NCBI RefSeq assembly: GCF_000469345.1
Contig: NZ_KI271151.1
Location: 1-40,285 of the forward strand
Length of the DNA: 40,285 nt
Source of the DNA: Eubacterium ramulus ATCC 29099
GTDB taxonomy: Bacteria; Bacillota; Clostridia; Lachnospirales; Lachnospiraceae
Reading direction: 5' to 3'
In this document: positions 34,370-40,285 of the stretch, in pieces
Position numbering within the stretch: position 1 is the first letter of the stretch
How the letters are laid out: every line of letters begins with the position of its first letter
The notes under the pieces: generated by a model
The model's database searches: none
What the model was told of the DNA's origin: nothing
Seen by the model: the letters and a program-made list of their open reading frames with translations, nothing else
Program-made: the position numbers and the translations under genes

Positions 34370-34405
34370 AAAATATAACAGCGTTATATAACACTGTTAT
34401 ATTTT
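34370..34405 (-). promoter_or_regulatory. Double palindromic operator upstream of the TetR gene
   Basis: AAAATATAACAG (34370-34381) and CTGTTATATTTT (34394-34405) are perfect inverted repeats. Inside, two tandem 13-bp near-palindromes, ATAACAGCGTTAT and ATAACACTGTTAT, abut each other. This is the arrangement expected for two TetR dimers binding side by side. Confidence 0.6.
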
Positions 34406-34510
34406 AACTCATTACAGGAATTTGTCAAGTCTTGGTGTTTCAATTTTTTTCCTCGTGTATTCAGTTTCCACTCCGCAGATGCTTTCTGCAGTTTTACAAG
34501 TCTGTTCTAT

Positions 34511-34645
34511 TCAGACAGATTTTCTTTTGCAAGCTGATGTACCATATAACTCAATACTGGCAAAAGAATCTGATGATTTTAATTCTATATTCTTATCGGG
34601 TTTGGACTTCAATATATTTTCAGCAAGCTCATAAGCATTTTTCAT
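34511..34645 (-). CDS. Possible 44-residue protein coupled to the hydrolase
   Basis: An ATG at 34645 follows the hydrolase stop by 2 nt, with AGAGGAAAA upstream. The frame starts MKNAYELAENILKSKPDK and ends at the TGA at 34511. The last residues (SACKRKSV) look less natural than the alternative frame (HQLAKENLSE), so this may be a longer gene shifted and cut. I do not recognise the family. Confidence 0.35.
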   Translation of the reverse strand: MKNAYELAENILKSKPDKNIELKSSDSFASIELYGTSACKRKSV

Positions 34646-34647
34646 AA

Positions 34648-35433
34648 CTATTTTCCTCTATACCACATCGTAAATGCCAATTCCGGTAATCGGTCAGTCT
34701 CAATAATTGTTTCGAGCATTCTGGCAAATCCCTCCGGATTTTGAATTTGATACTGCATATGGTTGAATCCCTCAAAAACCGGAAAGTTACCGTATATATA
34801 AGTCTGCATCACTGCATTTCTGTATTTAAAATGTTCTTCTATACTTCCAAATTCCCAGAATGTATGTTTCTGCAATTCTTCTGATAGTTCTGAAAATGGC
34901 TTATCTTCCAAACTGTCTGTCAGCTGTCTTCTCAGATTTCCATACGTCAAGTTCTTTCCTGCCTCTATAAAATAAGGTTTAATTTTATCATCGTCACACC
35001 ACATGATTCTCTTTAGTGTCTTTCCTTTTGACCAATATAAACTTTTCATTGCTATATATAAGAACGGAACCATGATTCTGCGTGTTGCCTTTCCAATCTG
35101 TGCAAACTGCCCGCCATCAAAAAAAACATGCTTTACCGGTATTTTTATCTCTGTCAGGAATGCCATGGCGAGATCTGCTCCAATCGAAGATGCAACTGCA
35201 AGTTCTATCTCTTTGATTCCATGATTTTCCAGAAATCGTACAATTTGCTGTATTTCATCTCTTTTACTTTGATATCTCTGCCCAGAGCAATACACGGTTG
35301 ATGTTGGCATAATACAGTAATATTTTTCTTTCATTTTCTCTGCAACCGGCATACTACTTTCCCCAATTACTTCCATTGCATGGAAAAACAAGATAACTGG
35401 ATTTGATTTATTTCCTATTGTTTTAAATACCAT
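34648..35433 (-). CDS. Alpha/beta hydrolase
   Basis: A 261-residue alpha/beta-hydrolase-fold protein. The likely nucleophile is Ser in ASSIGADLA near residue 83, in a variant elbow with Ala where Gly is usual; VFFDGGQ follows, and the base is probably the His in GFNHMQYQIQNPEGF near the C-terminus. It has no signal peptide. Upstream in the same direction lie a broken BAAT-type hydrolase and a truncated reductase, so it belonged to a small operon now in decay. Substrate unknown. The ATG at 35433 has AGAAGGTATAAGT before it, a moderate site. Confidence 0.7.
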   Translation of the reverse strand: MVFKTIGNKSNPVILFFHAMEVIGESSMPVAEKMKEKYYCIMPTSTVYCSGQRYQSKRDEIQQIVRFLENHGIKEIELAVASSIGADLAMAFLTEIKIPVKHVFFDGGQFAQIGKATRRIMVPFLYIAMKSLYWSKGKTLKRIMWCDDDKIKPYFIEAGKNLTYGNLRRQLTDSLEDKPFSELSEELQKHTFWEFGSIEEHFKYRNAVMQTYIYGNFPVFEGFNHMQYQIQNPEGFARMLETIIETDRLPELAFTMWYRGK

Positions 35434-35458
35434 ACTTATACCTTCTATCTATTTTAAT

Positions 35459-36203
35459 CTATCTTTCTGTACTCTTCCATTCAGCAACAGCATTTCTCAC
35501 CCGCTGGTCAATATCCATCCGTGCACTCTGACATTCTTTCGGATACTTTCTTGCCGCCTGAAATGCCAGTTTCATAAAGATTCCAGAACCAATTGGCAGC
35601 ATCGTCTTTAACATACTCTCCGGAAAAACGAAATGGGTTCCATGCTCATAAATGACATAATCCAATCTGCATGTGTGTGAATGTTCTTTCATACGCTGCT
35701 TCATACGGCGCATATATTTTGCAGTATCCCACAACACATCATCTTCAGCACCAATTAACAATACTGTTCCATGGATTTTTTCAATCTTGATCATCTCGTC
35801 TTCTGTGATTGGGTGAGCCTTTTCAGAATCATCAAATAGTTTTCTTGAATTGATCATATCACCGGTTCGTTTTGTTTCTTTTTCAATCGGATGCCCCGAC
35901 AATTCCTATCCTCTGATTACCATGTGTTTTTAACCAACTGATTGCTTTCTCTATACGTTCCAGTGGATAATTATGATGTCCATAATCCTTTTTTGCCGGT
36001 GACATCGTCATCACATTCACACCAAATTTATGTAACCATTTTACGGATGTTCGTGCCAGATAATCTTCCGAATCATCTCCGATCATTGCAATCATTGCAC
36101 AGTCTGAGTCGGTTTTACATTTCCAATATGCACCATAAAGTCCATCTGTTTCCATTTCAAAATGTCTTTTCTGCATCTGCATCATCTCCTTAATATCGGC
36201 CAC
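35459..36203 (-). pseudogene. BAAT/acyl-CoA thioester hydrolase-like gene with internal deletion
   Basis: Two overlapping frames are pieces of one alpha/beta hydrolase of the acyl-CoA thioesterase/bile-acid acyltransferase C-terminal family. The first (36203 to 35883) ends soon after the nucleophile elbow GIVGAS. The second (35902 to 35459) resumes with SRKLFDDSEKAHPI, then the acid in LIGAEDDVLWDT and the base in YEHGTHFVFPESM. The 60-90 residues that normally separate these blocks are missing and the frame shifts at the joint (35884-35900), so no complete enzyme can be made from a single frame. Confidence 0.72.
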
Positions 36204-36253
36204 GTTTCTCCAAAACTATTATTTTATTTGAGATATTCCGAACAGCCGGAATC

Positions 36254-36349
36254 TTACCTATTACACAATAAACAGGCATAACCAGTTTCTGCAAATAAGA
36301 CCGCATACAAGGATCCAATCACACCTGCACCATAAATCAATATTTTCAT
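36254..36349 (-). pseudogene. N-terminal remnant of a ketopantoate reductase-like gene
   Basis: An ATG at 36349 with AGAGGA upstream starts MKILIYGAGVIGSLYAVLF, the Rossmann GAGVIGS motif of the ApbA/PanE family, but a stop follows after 31 codons. The rest of the roughly 300-residue enzyme is missing. It lies directly upstream of the broken hydrolase, in the same direction. Confidence 0.7.
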
Positions 36350-36426
36350 AGAAATCCGTCCTCTTTTTCATTTTTAAAAAAACTGCCAGTGTTCATGTTA
36401 GCAATATCTAACTCTCATTTTCTAAA

Positions 36427-36464
36427 AAACCGTGTGAAAACAAAACTGTAATTCCACACGGTTT
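36427..36464. terminator. Hairpin terminator
   Basis: AAACCGTGTG pairs with CACACGGTTT around an 18-nt loop. The minus strand continues TTTTTTAG and the plus strand CTTTTCTT. It divides the decayed hydrolase cluster from the conjugative-element remnants. Between 36465 and 36650 I see nothing else of note. Confidence 0.75.
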
Positions 36465-36650
36465 CTTTTCTTATGCATTCAGTATATCACTTTTACCTGG
36501 TTAATCAACCAAATTTTGTTTTCATAATATTTAAAATTTTATGTTCATGCGCATTATATTCACTGCACTTGGAATGCAATTTATCCCCTCATCTGGTCAT
36601 TAAAATAATAATTTACATACAATCAAACTTCTTCCGAAGATATATTCTAA

Positions 36651-36812
36651 TCAGTATGATTCCCATATTGACAAACACAAATACTCTGCATTTAAGCCGA
36701 TACGTTCTGTAATCACTTCTTCGTTCAACGGAAAAGAGAACCAGTCCCCGACCAGTTCTCCCTCATTGTATTTGCCAAGATTGGCTATATAGACTTGCAT
36801 ATCATCAATCAT
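36651..36812 (-). pseudogene. N-terminal fragment of an ArdA-type antirestriction protein
   Basis: The frame from the ATG at 36812 encodes MQVYIANLGKYNEGELVGDW and then an NEEVITERIGLNAEY segment. These are the hallmark start and the following helix of ArdA DNA-mimic proteins carried by conjugative elements. After NAEY the sequence leaves the family and stops at 36651, so about two thirds is missing. Confidence 0.72.
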
Positions 36813-36869
36813 AAGCGCTTCTCTTCCTTTCGGTTGTAATCATAAAATCTGCCATAAGGACTACCACCA

Positions 36870-37154
36870 TCAGAGCTTGAACATACCGTTGTTGCAGACA
36901 GCATAACGTCCTTTTTCTTCCAGCTCATGGGCGTAGGCTTCCAGATTAAAGTATTTCTTTCTTTTTTCAGAAAGAGCAGAAAATTCAATGTTATGCTCCA
37001 AGCGGTAATGAGCAACGTCCATGATGTTGTGGCACTCTGGATAAAACAGAAATTCTTCGGATTTCTGCAATAAATCCTTTATACCGCCACAATAGGGAAT
37101 ATCCTTTATTGCTTTGTATGGAGATTTAACTGATTGTCTATGTCCCGTCCGCAT
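36870..37154 (-). pseudogene. ArdA-like C-terminal fragment in a conjugative-element remnant
   Basis: A 94-codon frame whose second half (IMDVAHYRLEHNIEF, then KKYFNLEAYAHELEEKGRYAV, then GMFKL) resembles the C-terminal part of ArdA proteins, where a YFDxEAYGRDL motif is usual. Its first 15 or so residues overlap the end of the toxin gene and have no obvious homology. Together with the fragment at 36651 it may be scrambled remains of one or two antirestriction genes. It could still be expressed from the toxin-antitoxin transcript. Confidence 0.45.
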
Positions 37155-37434
37155 ACATTACTCTAAGTATTGTTACAACTTTTTTATCGCTGTCTGGAAT
37201 ATAAAGTACCACATAATTGTCTACTGGTAATACACGAAGTCCACGGCTTTTCCACGGTTCTTTTTCATATTTTCGATAACGCTCCGGCATCGTATCCAGA
37301 CTTAATATCTGTTCTTCCAGACGGTCAAGCTGTCCGCTTGCATTTTCCGGCGATTGCAATTCAAAAGCAATATATTCAAAAATCCCTCTCAAATCACTGT
37401 CAGCCTGTTCGGATAATTCTACTTCATATATCAT
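37138..37434 (-). CDS. RelE/ParE family toxin
   Basis: A 98-residue toxin of the RelE/ParE superfamily: a two-helix start (SEQADSDLRGIFEYIAFEL), then the beta-sheet with RGLRVLPVDNYVVLYIPD and VTILRVMYADG. This last block matches toxins usually called type II 'RelE/ParE' or TxE/YafQ-like. It may be an mRNA interferase or a gyrase poison; the sequence does not settle which. The gene overlaps its antitoxin by 4 nt (ATGA). Confidence 0.85.
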   Translation of the reverse strand: MIYEVELSEQADSDLRGIFEYIAFELQSPENASGQLDRLEEQILSLDTMPERYRKYEKEPWKSRGLRVLPVDNYVVLYIPDSDKKVVTILRVMYADGT

Positions 37435-37739
37435 AGGCCATAATCCTTGCGAATGTCAGCAAATGCTTTCTTCGCATTTTTTGTCCGTCCAGCCTGCATA
37501 TCCGCATATCCTTTCTCCAATTCTTCATTGAACTCTACTTCTGATAATGTGCTGATATCAACAGGTCTGGCAGATGGTATTTTTACTTCAAACGGCAGTC
37601 CTCTCTGTAAGATAATCTGTTTATAAAACATATTGATAGCACTGGAAGCAGGGATACCAAGTGCAGACAGGATACTTTCTGCTTTTTCTTTGACATCTGG
37701 TTCAATCCTTGCATATAAATTTGCTGATTTTGTAGCCAT
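37431..37739 (-). CDS. RelB/DinJ family antitoxin
   Basis: A 102-residue antitoxin. The N-terminal ribbon-helix-helix (NLYARIEPDVKEKAESILSALGIPASSAINMFYKQIILQRGLPFEV) is the DinJ/RelB pattern, and the acidic tail should wrap the toxin. The start at 37739 has AAAGGAG 8 nt upstream; the longer frame to 37859 reads into the TcpD remnant. The pair is intact while all conjugative genes around it are broken. Confidence 0.9.
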   Translation of the reverse strand: MATKSANLYARIEPDVKEKAESILSALGIPASSAINMFYKQIILQRGLPFEVKIPSARPVDISTLSEVEFNEELEKGYADMQAGRTKNAKKAFADIRKDYGL

Positions 37740-37818
37740 ATAAAACATCTCCTTTCGTGAGTAGTATTTCCATCTATCTTTATTATATGCAAATGTCCGC
37801 ACAATAGCAATACTAATT

Positions 37819-38000
37819 TTATGTTCCAATAATCTTATTGAATAACTGTAACAATACATCTTTTACGCCGGACGCATTGAATACAAGACCAACGGCTACT
37901 AAGGCAACTACCAAGAATCCGATGCGTTTGGAAAACTCACGCTTGAATCCCAAGTAGATACCGATAACAACAATCGCCATCAGGCCGAGAAATATTTCTC
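37819..38000 (-). pseudogene. C-terminal part of a TcpD/Maff2-like conjugation membrane protein
   Basis: The minus-strand frame ending at the TAA 37819-37821 reads GLMAIVVIGIYLGFKREFSK and then LVVALVAVGLVFNASGVKDV. This is a two-helix hydrophobic protein like the small TcpD/Maff2 membrane proteins of Tn1549/Tn916-like elements. The N-terminus is replaced by unrelated sequence around 38000. A longer frame here in another phase is a shadow. Confidence 0.6.
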
Positions 38001-38038
38001 ATTCCGCCTACTGCTATTTCATGTTCACATATAATAAT

Positions 38039-38059
38039 GAGGTCGCATTCCACGACCTC
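38039..38059 (-). terminator. Small perfect hairpin
   Basis: GAGGTCG pairs perfectly with CGACCTC around a 7-nt loop. On the minus strand ATTATTATATG follows. It probably ended a conjugative-element gene upstream. Confidence 0.5.
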
Positions 38060-38102
38060 ATCACCTTCCTTTAAATATAAATAACTCCCTTTCGTTTTAC
38101 TG

Positions 38103-38186
38103 TTATTTTTCTTCAGAATTAAACAGTTCACTTAAGGTTTCCGCATCTTCCTGGACCTGCATTTTGTCCGGATTCTCCTTTTGCAT
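38103..38186 (-). CDS. Possible 27-residue acidic peptide in the conjugative remnant
   Basis: An ATG at 38186 follows GAAGGACGAT, and the frame starts MQKENPDKMQVQEDAETLSE and ends NSEEK. Its acidic, regular composition looks more like protein than the competing frame that ends at 38132. The family is not recognised. Confidence 0.35.
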   Translation of the reverse strand: MQKENPDKMQVQEDAETLSELFNSEEK

Positions 38187-38602
38187 ATCGTCCTTCCAGA
38201 AATGCCTGAGCTTTCTCTTCTGTTGTCATCTGTGACACATTCTCATCACTCAGTACATTTCCATCACTGTCAAACCATGTCCAACCATCTGCATAATCCA
38301 TCTGAAATTTCAGTATCCTCTGATCCTATGGTCCCTGAATAAGTTCCATCTTCATTTTGATAGATTCCTACTGCCCCTGCTTCTACTTCATATGGGAAAT
38401 AATCTGTATTGTCAGAAGTTGCTGCTACCATTGCCGCATTGCCAGAAGAGGCCTTTTGATTTTCCTGTGCACCGTACCCTGCTGCTCCTGTATTTATAAT
38501 AACCGGTGCTGTAGATGCAGTATAGGTCTGTCCGTTTGCATTCGTAATTTTGGCACTATCGTCAATCACGAGCTGTCCATTTACTTCTTGTCCAAAATTG
38601 GA
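38132..38602 (-). pseudogene. Remnant of an unidentified conjugative-element protein, frameshifted
   Basis: One frame reads FGQEVNGQLVIDDSAKITNA and continues through YFPYEVEAGAVGIYQNEDG to 38270. A second frame then continues with MDYADGWTWFDSDGNVL and TTEEKAQAFLEGRYAKG. The join is a 1-nt shift in the GAAATTTCAG stretch near 38300. The upstream end is cut by a TAG at 38603. The Ala/Thr/Asn/Gly-rich composition suggests a secreted or surface protein. I do not recognise the family. Confidence 0.45.
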
Positions 38603-38633
38603 CTATCCGCTCTTAGGCACTTCTATTCTCCAC

Positions 38634-38800
38634 TTAATCATTTTCTTCTCCTAATGGAACTTCCCGGATAATATATTCGGTATCGCCATAAAAGCCATAC
38701 TCATTACGCAATCTATGACGTTCCACATATCCATGATGCTCTAATTCCTTAATTGCAGAACGAACAGAATCAATCCCATGAGTGCTAATTATTTTGTGAA
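38634..38800 (-). pseudogene. Fragment of a winged-helix replication-initiator-like protein
   Basis: The frame ending at the TAA 38634-38636 encodes GIDSVRSAIKELEHHGYVER and then a YGFYGDTEYIIRE segment. This is the recognition helix and wing of the helix-turn-helix replisome-organiser proteins found in integrative conjugative elements. The N-terminal part is missing. The fragment's upstream edge falls within the 22-bp sequence shared with the clpB upstream region. Confidence 0.55.
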
Positions 38801-38830
38801 CACTACAAGCCATGCAAAATGGTGAAAAAA

Positions 38831-38860
38831 GACACCCTGCAAATTACTTGCAAAGGCGTC
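38831..38860 (-). terminator. Terminator of the fructokinase gene
   Basis: On the minus strand GACGCC and TTGCA pair with TGCA and GGTGTC, and TTTTTTC follows. It lies 58 nt after the stop codon. Confidence 0.8.
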
Positions 38861-38917
38861 CATTTTCATTAGTTATCTGCCAGATCGTTTACTGAAATTC
38901 TGACTACTCTATCACTG

Positions 38918-39892
38918 TTATTCTGGAAAAAGGCGGATTGCCAACAGATTCTCAATTTCATCTCTGGTTGGCATTACACGCAGTGCCCCTTTTCTTGTTG
39001 TAATCACAGATGCAGCCGCATTTGCAAAAGTCAGCATTTCCCTCAGGTTTTCTTCTTCTAAACTTTCCATTCCGTGTTCACAGATATAATGTAATACACA
39101 ACCACAAAATGTATCTCCTGCTCCTGTCGTCTCAATTGTATTTTTCTGAAGGAACGATTTTACTTCTACCATCATTTCGTTATAATATGCACGGCTTCCT
39201 TCTTTACCCATAGATACAAGGATCAGCGGAATCTGATATCTTTCTCTGATCCAGTTTACCCCCGCAGTATAGTCTTCTTCTCCTGTCAGCCACTGGATTT
39301 CATTGTCTGAAATTTTCAGGATCTGACAATGTGCTAATCCATATAATACCTGTTCCTTCGCCTCATCCAAAGAATTCCACAGTGGAGGTCGTAAATTAGG
39401 ATCGAAAGAAACAATCGCACCGGATTCTTCTGCAATACGGATTGCTTCTTTTGTTGCTTCGCGCACTTCTTCATGAGTCATAGACAATGTTCCGAAATGG
39501 AAGATTTTCGTTTCTTTAATAATGTCTTCACAAATTTCTTCTTTGTTCAGCTTCATATCCGCTCCCGGGTTACGATAAAACGAAAAATCTCTGTCTCCAT
39601 CCGGATAAGTATGTACCATAGCAAGTGTCGTATGGATTTCCTTATCTGTACATAATCCATCTGCATTAATCCCTACTTCTGTTATCGCATCTTTCAGCTG
39701 TTCTCCGAAAAAATCTTCTCCTACTTTTCCGATAAATGCCGTTTTATGTCCGAGTTTCGTCAGCATTGCAAGTACATTGCATGGTGCTCCTCCCGGATTT
39801 GCCTCAAAAAGCGGATTTCCCTGATTACTTTTTCCATTTTCTGTGAAATCAATTAACAATTCTCCAAGTGCCACTACATCATATTTTTTCAT
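38918..39892 (-). CDS. scrK: Fructokinase (PfkB family)
   Basis: A 324-residue ribokinase-fold sugar kinase. The N-terminal VALGELLIDF and NPGGAPCNVLAMLTKLG signature form the substrate lid region, and TTGAGDTFCGCVLHY holds the catalytic Asp and anion hole. The pattern fits bacterial fructokinases that phosphorylate fructose released from sucrose, although a related sugar cannot be ruled out. I start at 39892 with GGAG 7 nt upstream. A GH13-type fragment lies directly upstream, which suits a sucrose locus. Confidence 0.85.
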   Translation of the reverse strand: MKKYDVVALGELLIDFTENGKSNQGNPLFEANPGGAPCNVLAMLTKLGHKTAFIGKVGEDFFGEQLKDAITEVGINADGLCTDKEIHTTLAMVHTYPDGDRDFSFYRNPGADMKLNKEEICEDIIKETKIFHFGTLSMTHEEVREATKEAIRIAEESGAIVSFDPNLRPPLWNSLDEAKEQVLYGLAHCQILKISDNEIQWLTGEEDYTAGVNWIRERYQIPLILVSMGKEGSRAYYNEMMVEVKSFLQKNTIETTGAGDTFCGCVLHYICEHGMESLEEENLREMLTFANAAASVITTRKGALRVMPTRDEIENLLAIRLFPE

Positions 39893-39943
39893 AAAATTCT
39901 CCATTCTGCCTTCAAAAATGACATTGATTTTTTCATAAAATTC

Positions 39944-40186
39944 CTATTTTTTCACACACCATCTATACTGATAAGGATTCATCCATACCGAATTCATCTC
40001 CAGTTTTTCTCCTGTAAATAAATCCTCATATTCACCTTCCAGACAATTCAGCCATGCATTTTGTCCATATTCTGAAAAATTAGCCAGACAGATTAATTCT
40101 TCATAACATTGTTCATTATAATATAACTGCAAATATTTTTCATGCAGTTCCTTCTCATATCTTTTTCTTCTTTCCTCTATCATCAA
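39944..40186 (-). pseudogene. C-terminal fragment of a GH13-type (sucrose-cleaving-like) enzyme
   Basis: The frame ends with LICLANFSEYGQNAWL and an EDLFTGEKLEMN...MNPYQYRWCV segment. This resembles the C-terminal beta domain of GH13 enzymes such as amylosucrase and sucrose phosphorylase (LxNFSE, DLLTG, then LxPYQYxWL). Only about 80 residues remain; the catalytic barrel is absent, and upstream lie a hairpin and the two-hairpin repeat. It may be a remnant, or a real short protein starting at 40183. Fructokinase follows 51 nt downstream. Confidence 0.45.
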
Positions 40187-40212
40187 TACCCTATGCCCCT
40201 ATACTGCAAAGA

Positions 40213-40235
40213 GGGATTCCCGTTTTAGGAATCCC
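40213..40235. terminator. Hairpin upstream of the GH13 fragment
   Basis: GGGATTCC pairs perfectly with GGAATCCC around a 7-nt loop. It probably ends a gene beyond the window on the minus strand. Confidence 0.5.
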
Positions 40236-40255
40236 CCTATCTTTATCCATGCGTC

Positions 40256-40285
40256 GTAAAGCGGACATTCGCAATCCGCTTTCGC
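40256..40285. repeat. Two-hairpin interspersed repeat, copy 3 (cut by window end)
   Basis: GTAAAGCGGACATTCGC and the following bases match 6645-6674 exactly up to the window edge. The AAAGCGGA/TCCGCTTT hairpin is complete. Confidence 0.75.

Noticed and set aside
37937-38131. 64-codon minus-strand ORF
   Set aside because: Its second half overlaps the TcpD-like frame in another phase and its first half runs through a perfect hairpin. It is a fusion of shadow sequence.

Overview
The window looks like a chromosomal segment of a gut Clostridia, most likely Lachnospiraceae. The evidence is moderate GC, strong AGGAGG-type ribosome binding sites, TTGACA/TATAAT promoters, the family-level character of ClpB, RarA and the class V cysteine desulfurase, and Tn1549-like conjugative remnants. 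I cannot name the species from sequence alone. There are no rRNA or tRNA genes and no CRISPR array that I can see.

Layout. (1) 1-5250: a partial gene tail, an FlK-like thioesterase, an aminotransferase, rarA and a class V cysteine desulfurase, all on the minus strand, with structured repeats between them. (2) 5279-9958: a decayed purine/hydantoin catabolism locus. An NCS2 purine permease, a TetR regulator and RidA are intact. A xanthine-dehydrogenase Fe-S subunit survives only as a tail, and a hydantoinase and a carbamate kinase are broken and joined head to head. (3) 10231-16615: an L-rhamnose catabolic operon on the minus strand (rhamnulokinase, a fucose/arabinose-isomerase-type isomerase, rhamnulose-1-P aldolase, lactaldehyde reductase), with a divergent AraC regulator. 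(4) 16699-18822: a two-gene Septu-type defence module (AAA ATPase plus HNH nuclease) with a possible 32-codon ORF beside it. (5) 19144-26948: a second rhamnose-related set, with a GPH symporter, a GH78 rhamnosidase and an esterase read leftward, and a divergent AraC-GH39 fusion regulator. (6) 27136-34645: ClpB with a CIRCE-like operator, then a heterodimeric ABC exporter with its TetR regulator. (7) 34511-36349: a small hydrolase cluster in decay. (8) 36651-38800: a graveyard of integrative-conjugative-element genes around an intact RelBE-type toxin-antitoxin pair. (9) 38918-40285: a fructokinase beside the C-terminal piece of a GH13-type enzyme.

How the parts fit. The two rhamnose sets form one pathway. 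The GPH carrier would import rhamnosides, cytoplasmic GH78 (no signal peptide) would release rhamnose, and the esterase may remove acyl groups. The isomerase, kinase and aldolase would make DHAP and L-lactaldehyde, which FucO reduces to 1,2-propanediol. The defence module sits between the two halves.

The most interesting signals are: a family of structured repeats with a fixed TGCTTGCA loop and changing but complementary stems, one copy of which has an 8-bp target duplication at the rhamnosidase stop codon; an AraC-GH39 protein in which both GH39 catalytic glutamates are replaced; and the microhomology-joined hydantoinase/carbamate-kinase pseudogene pair.
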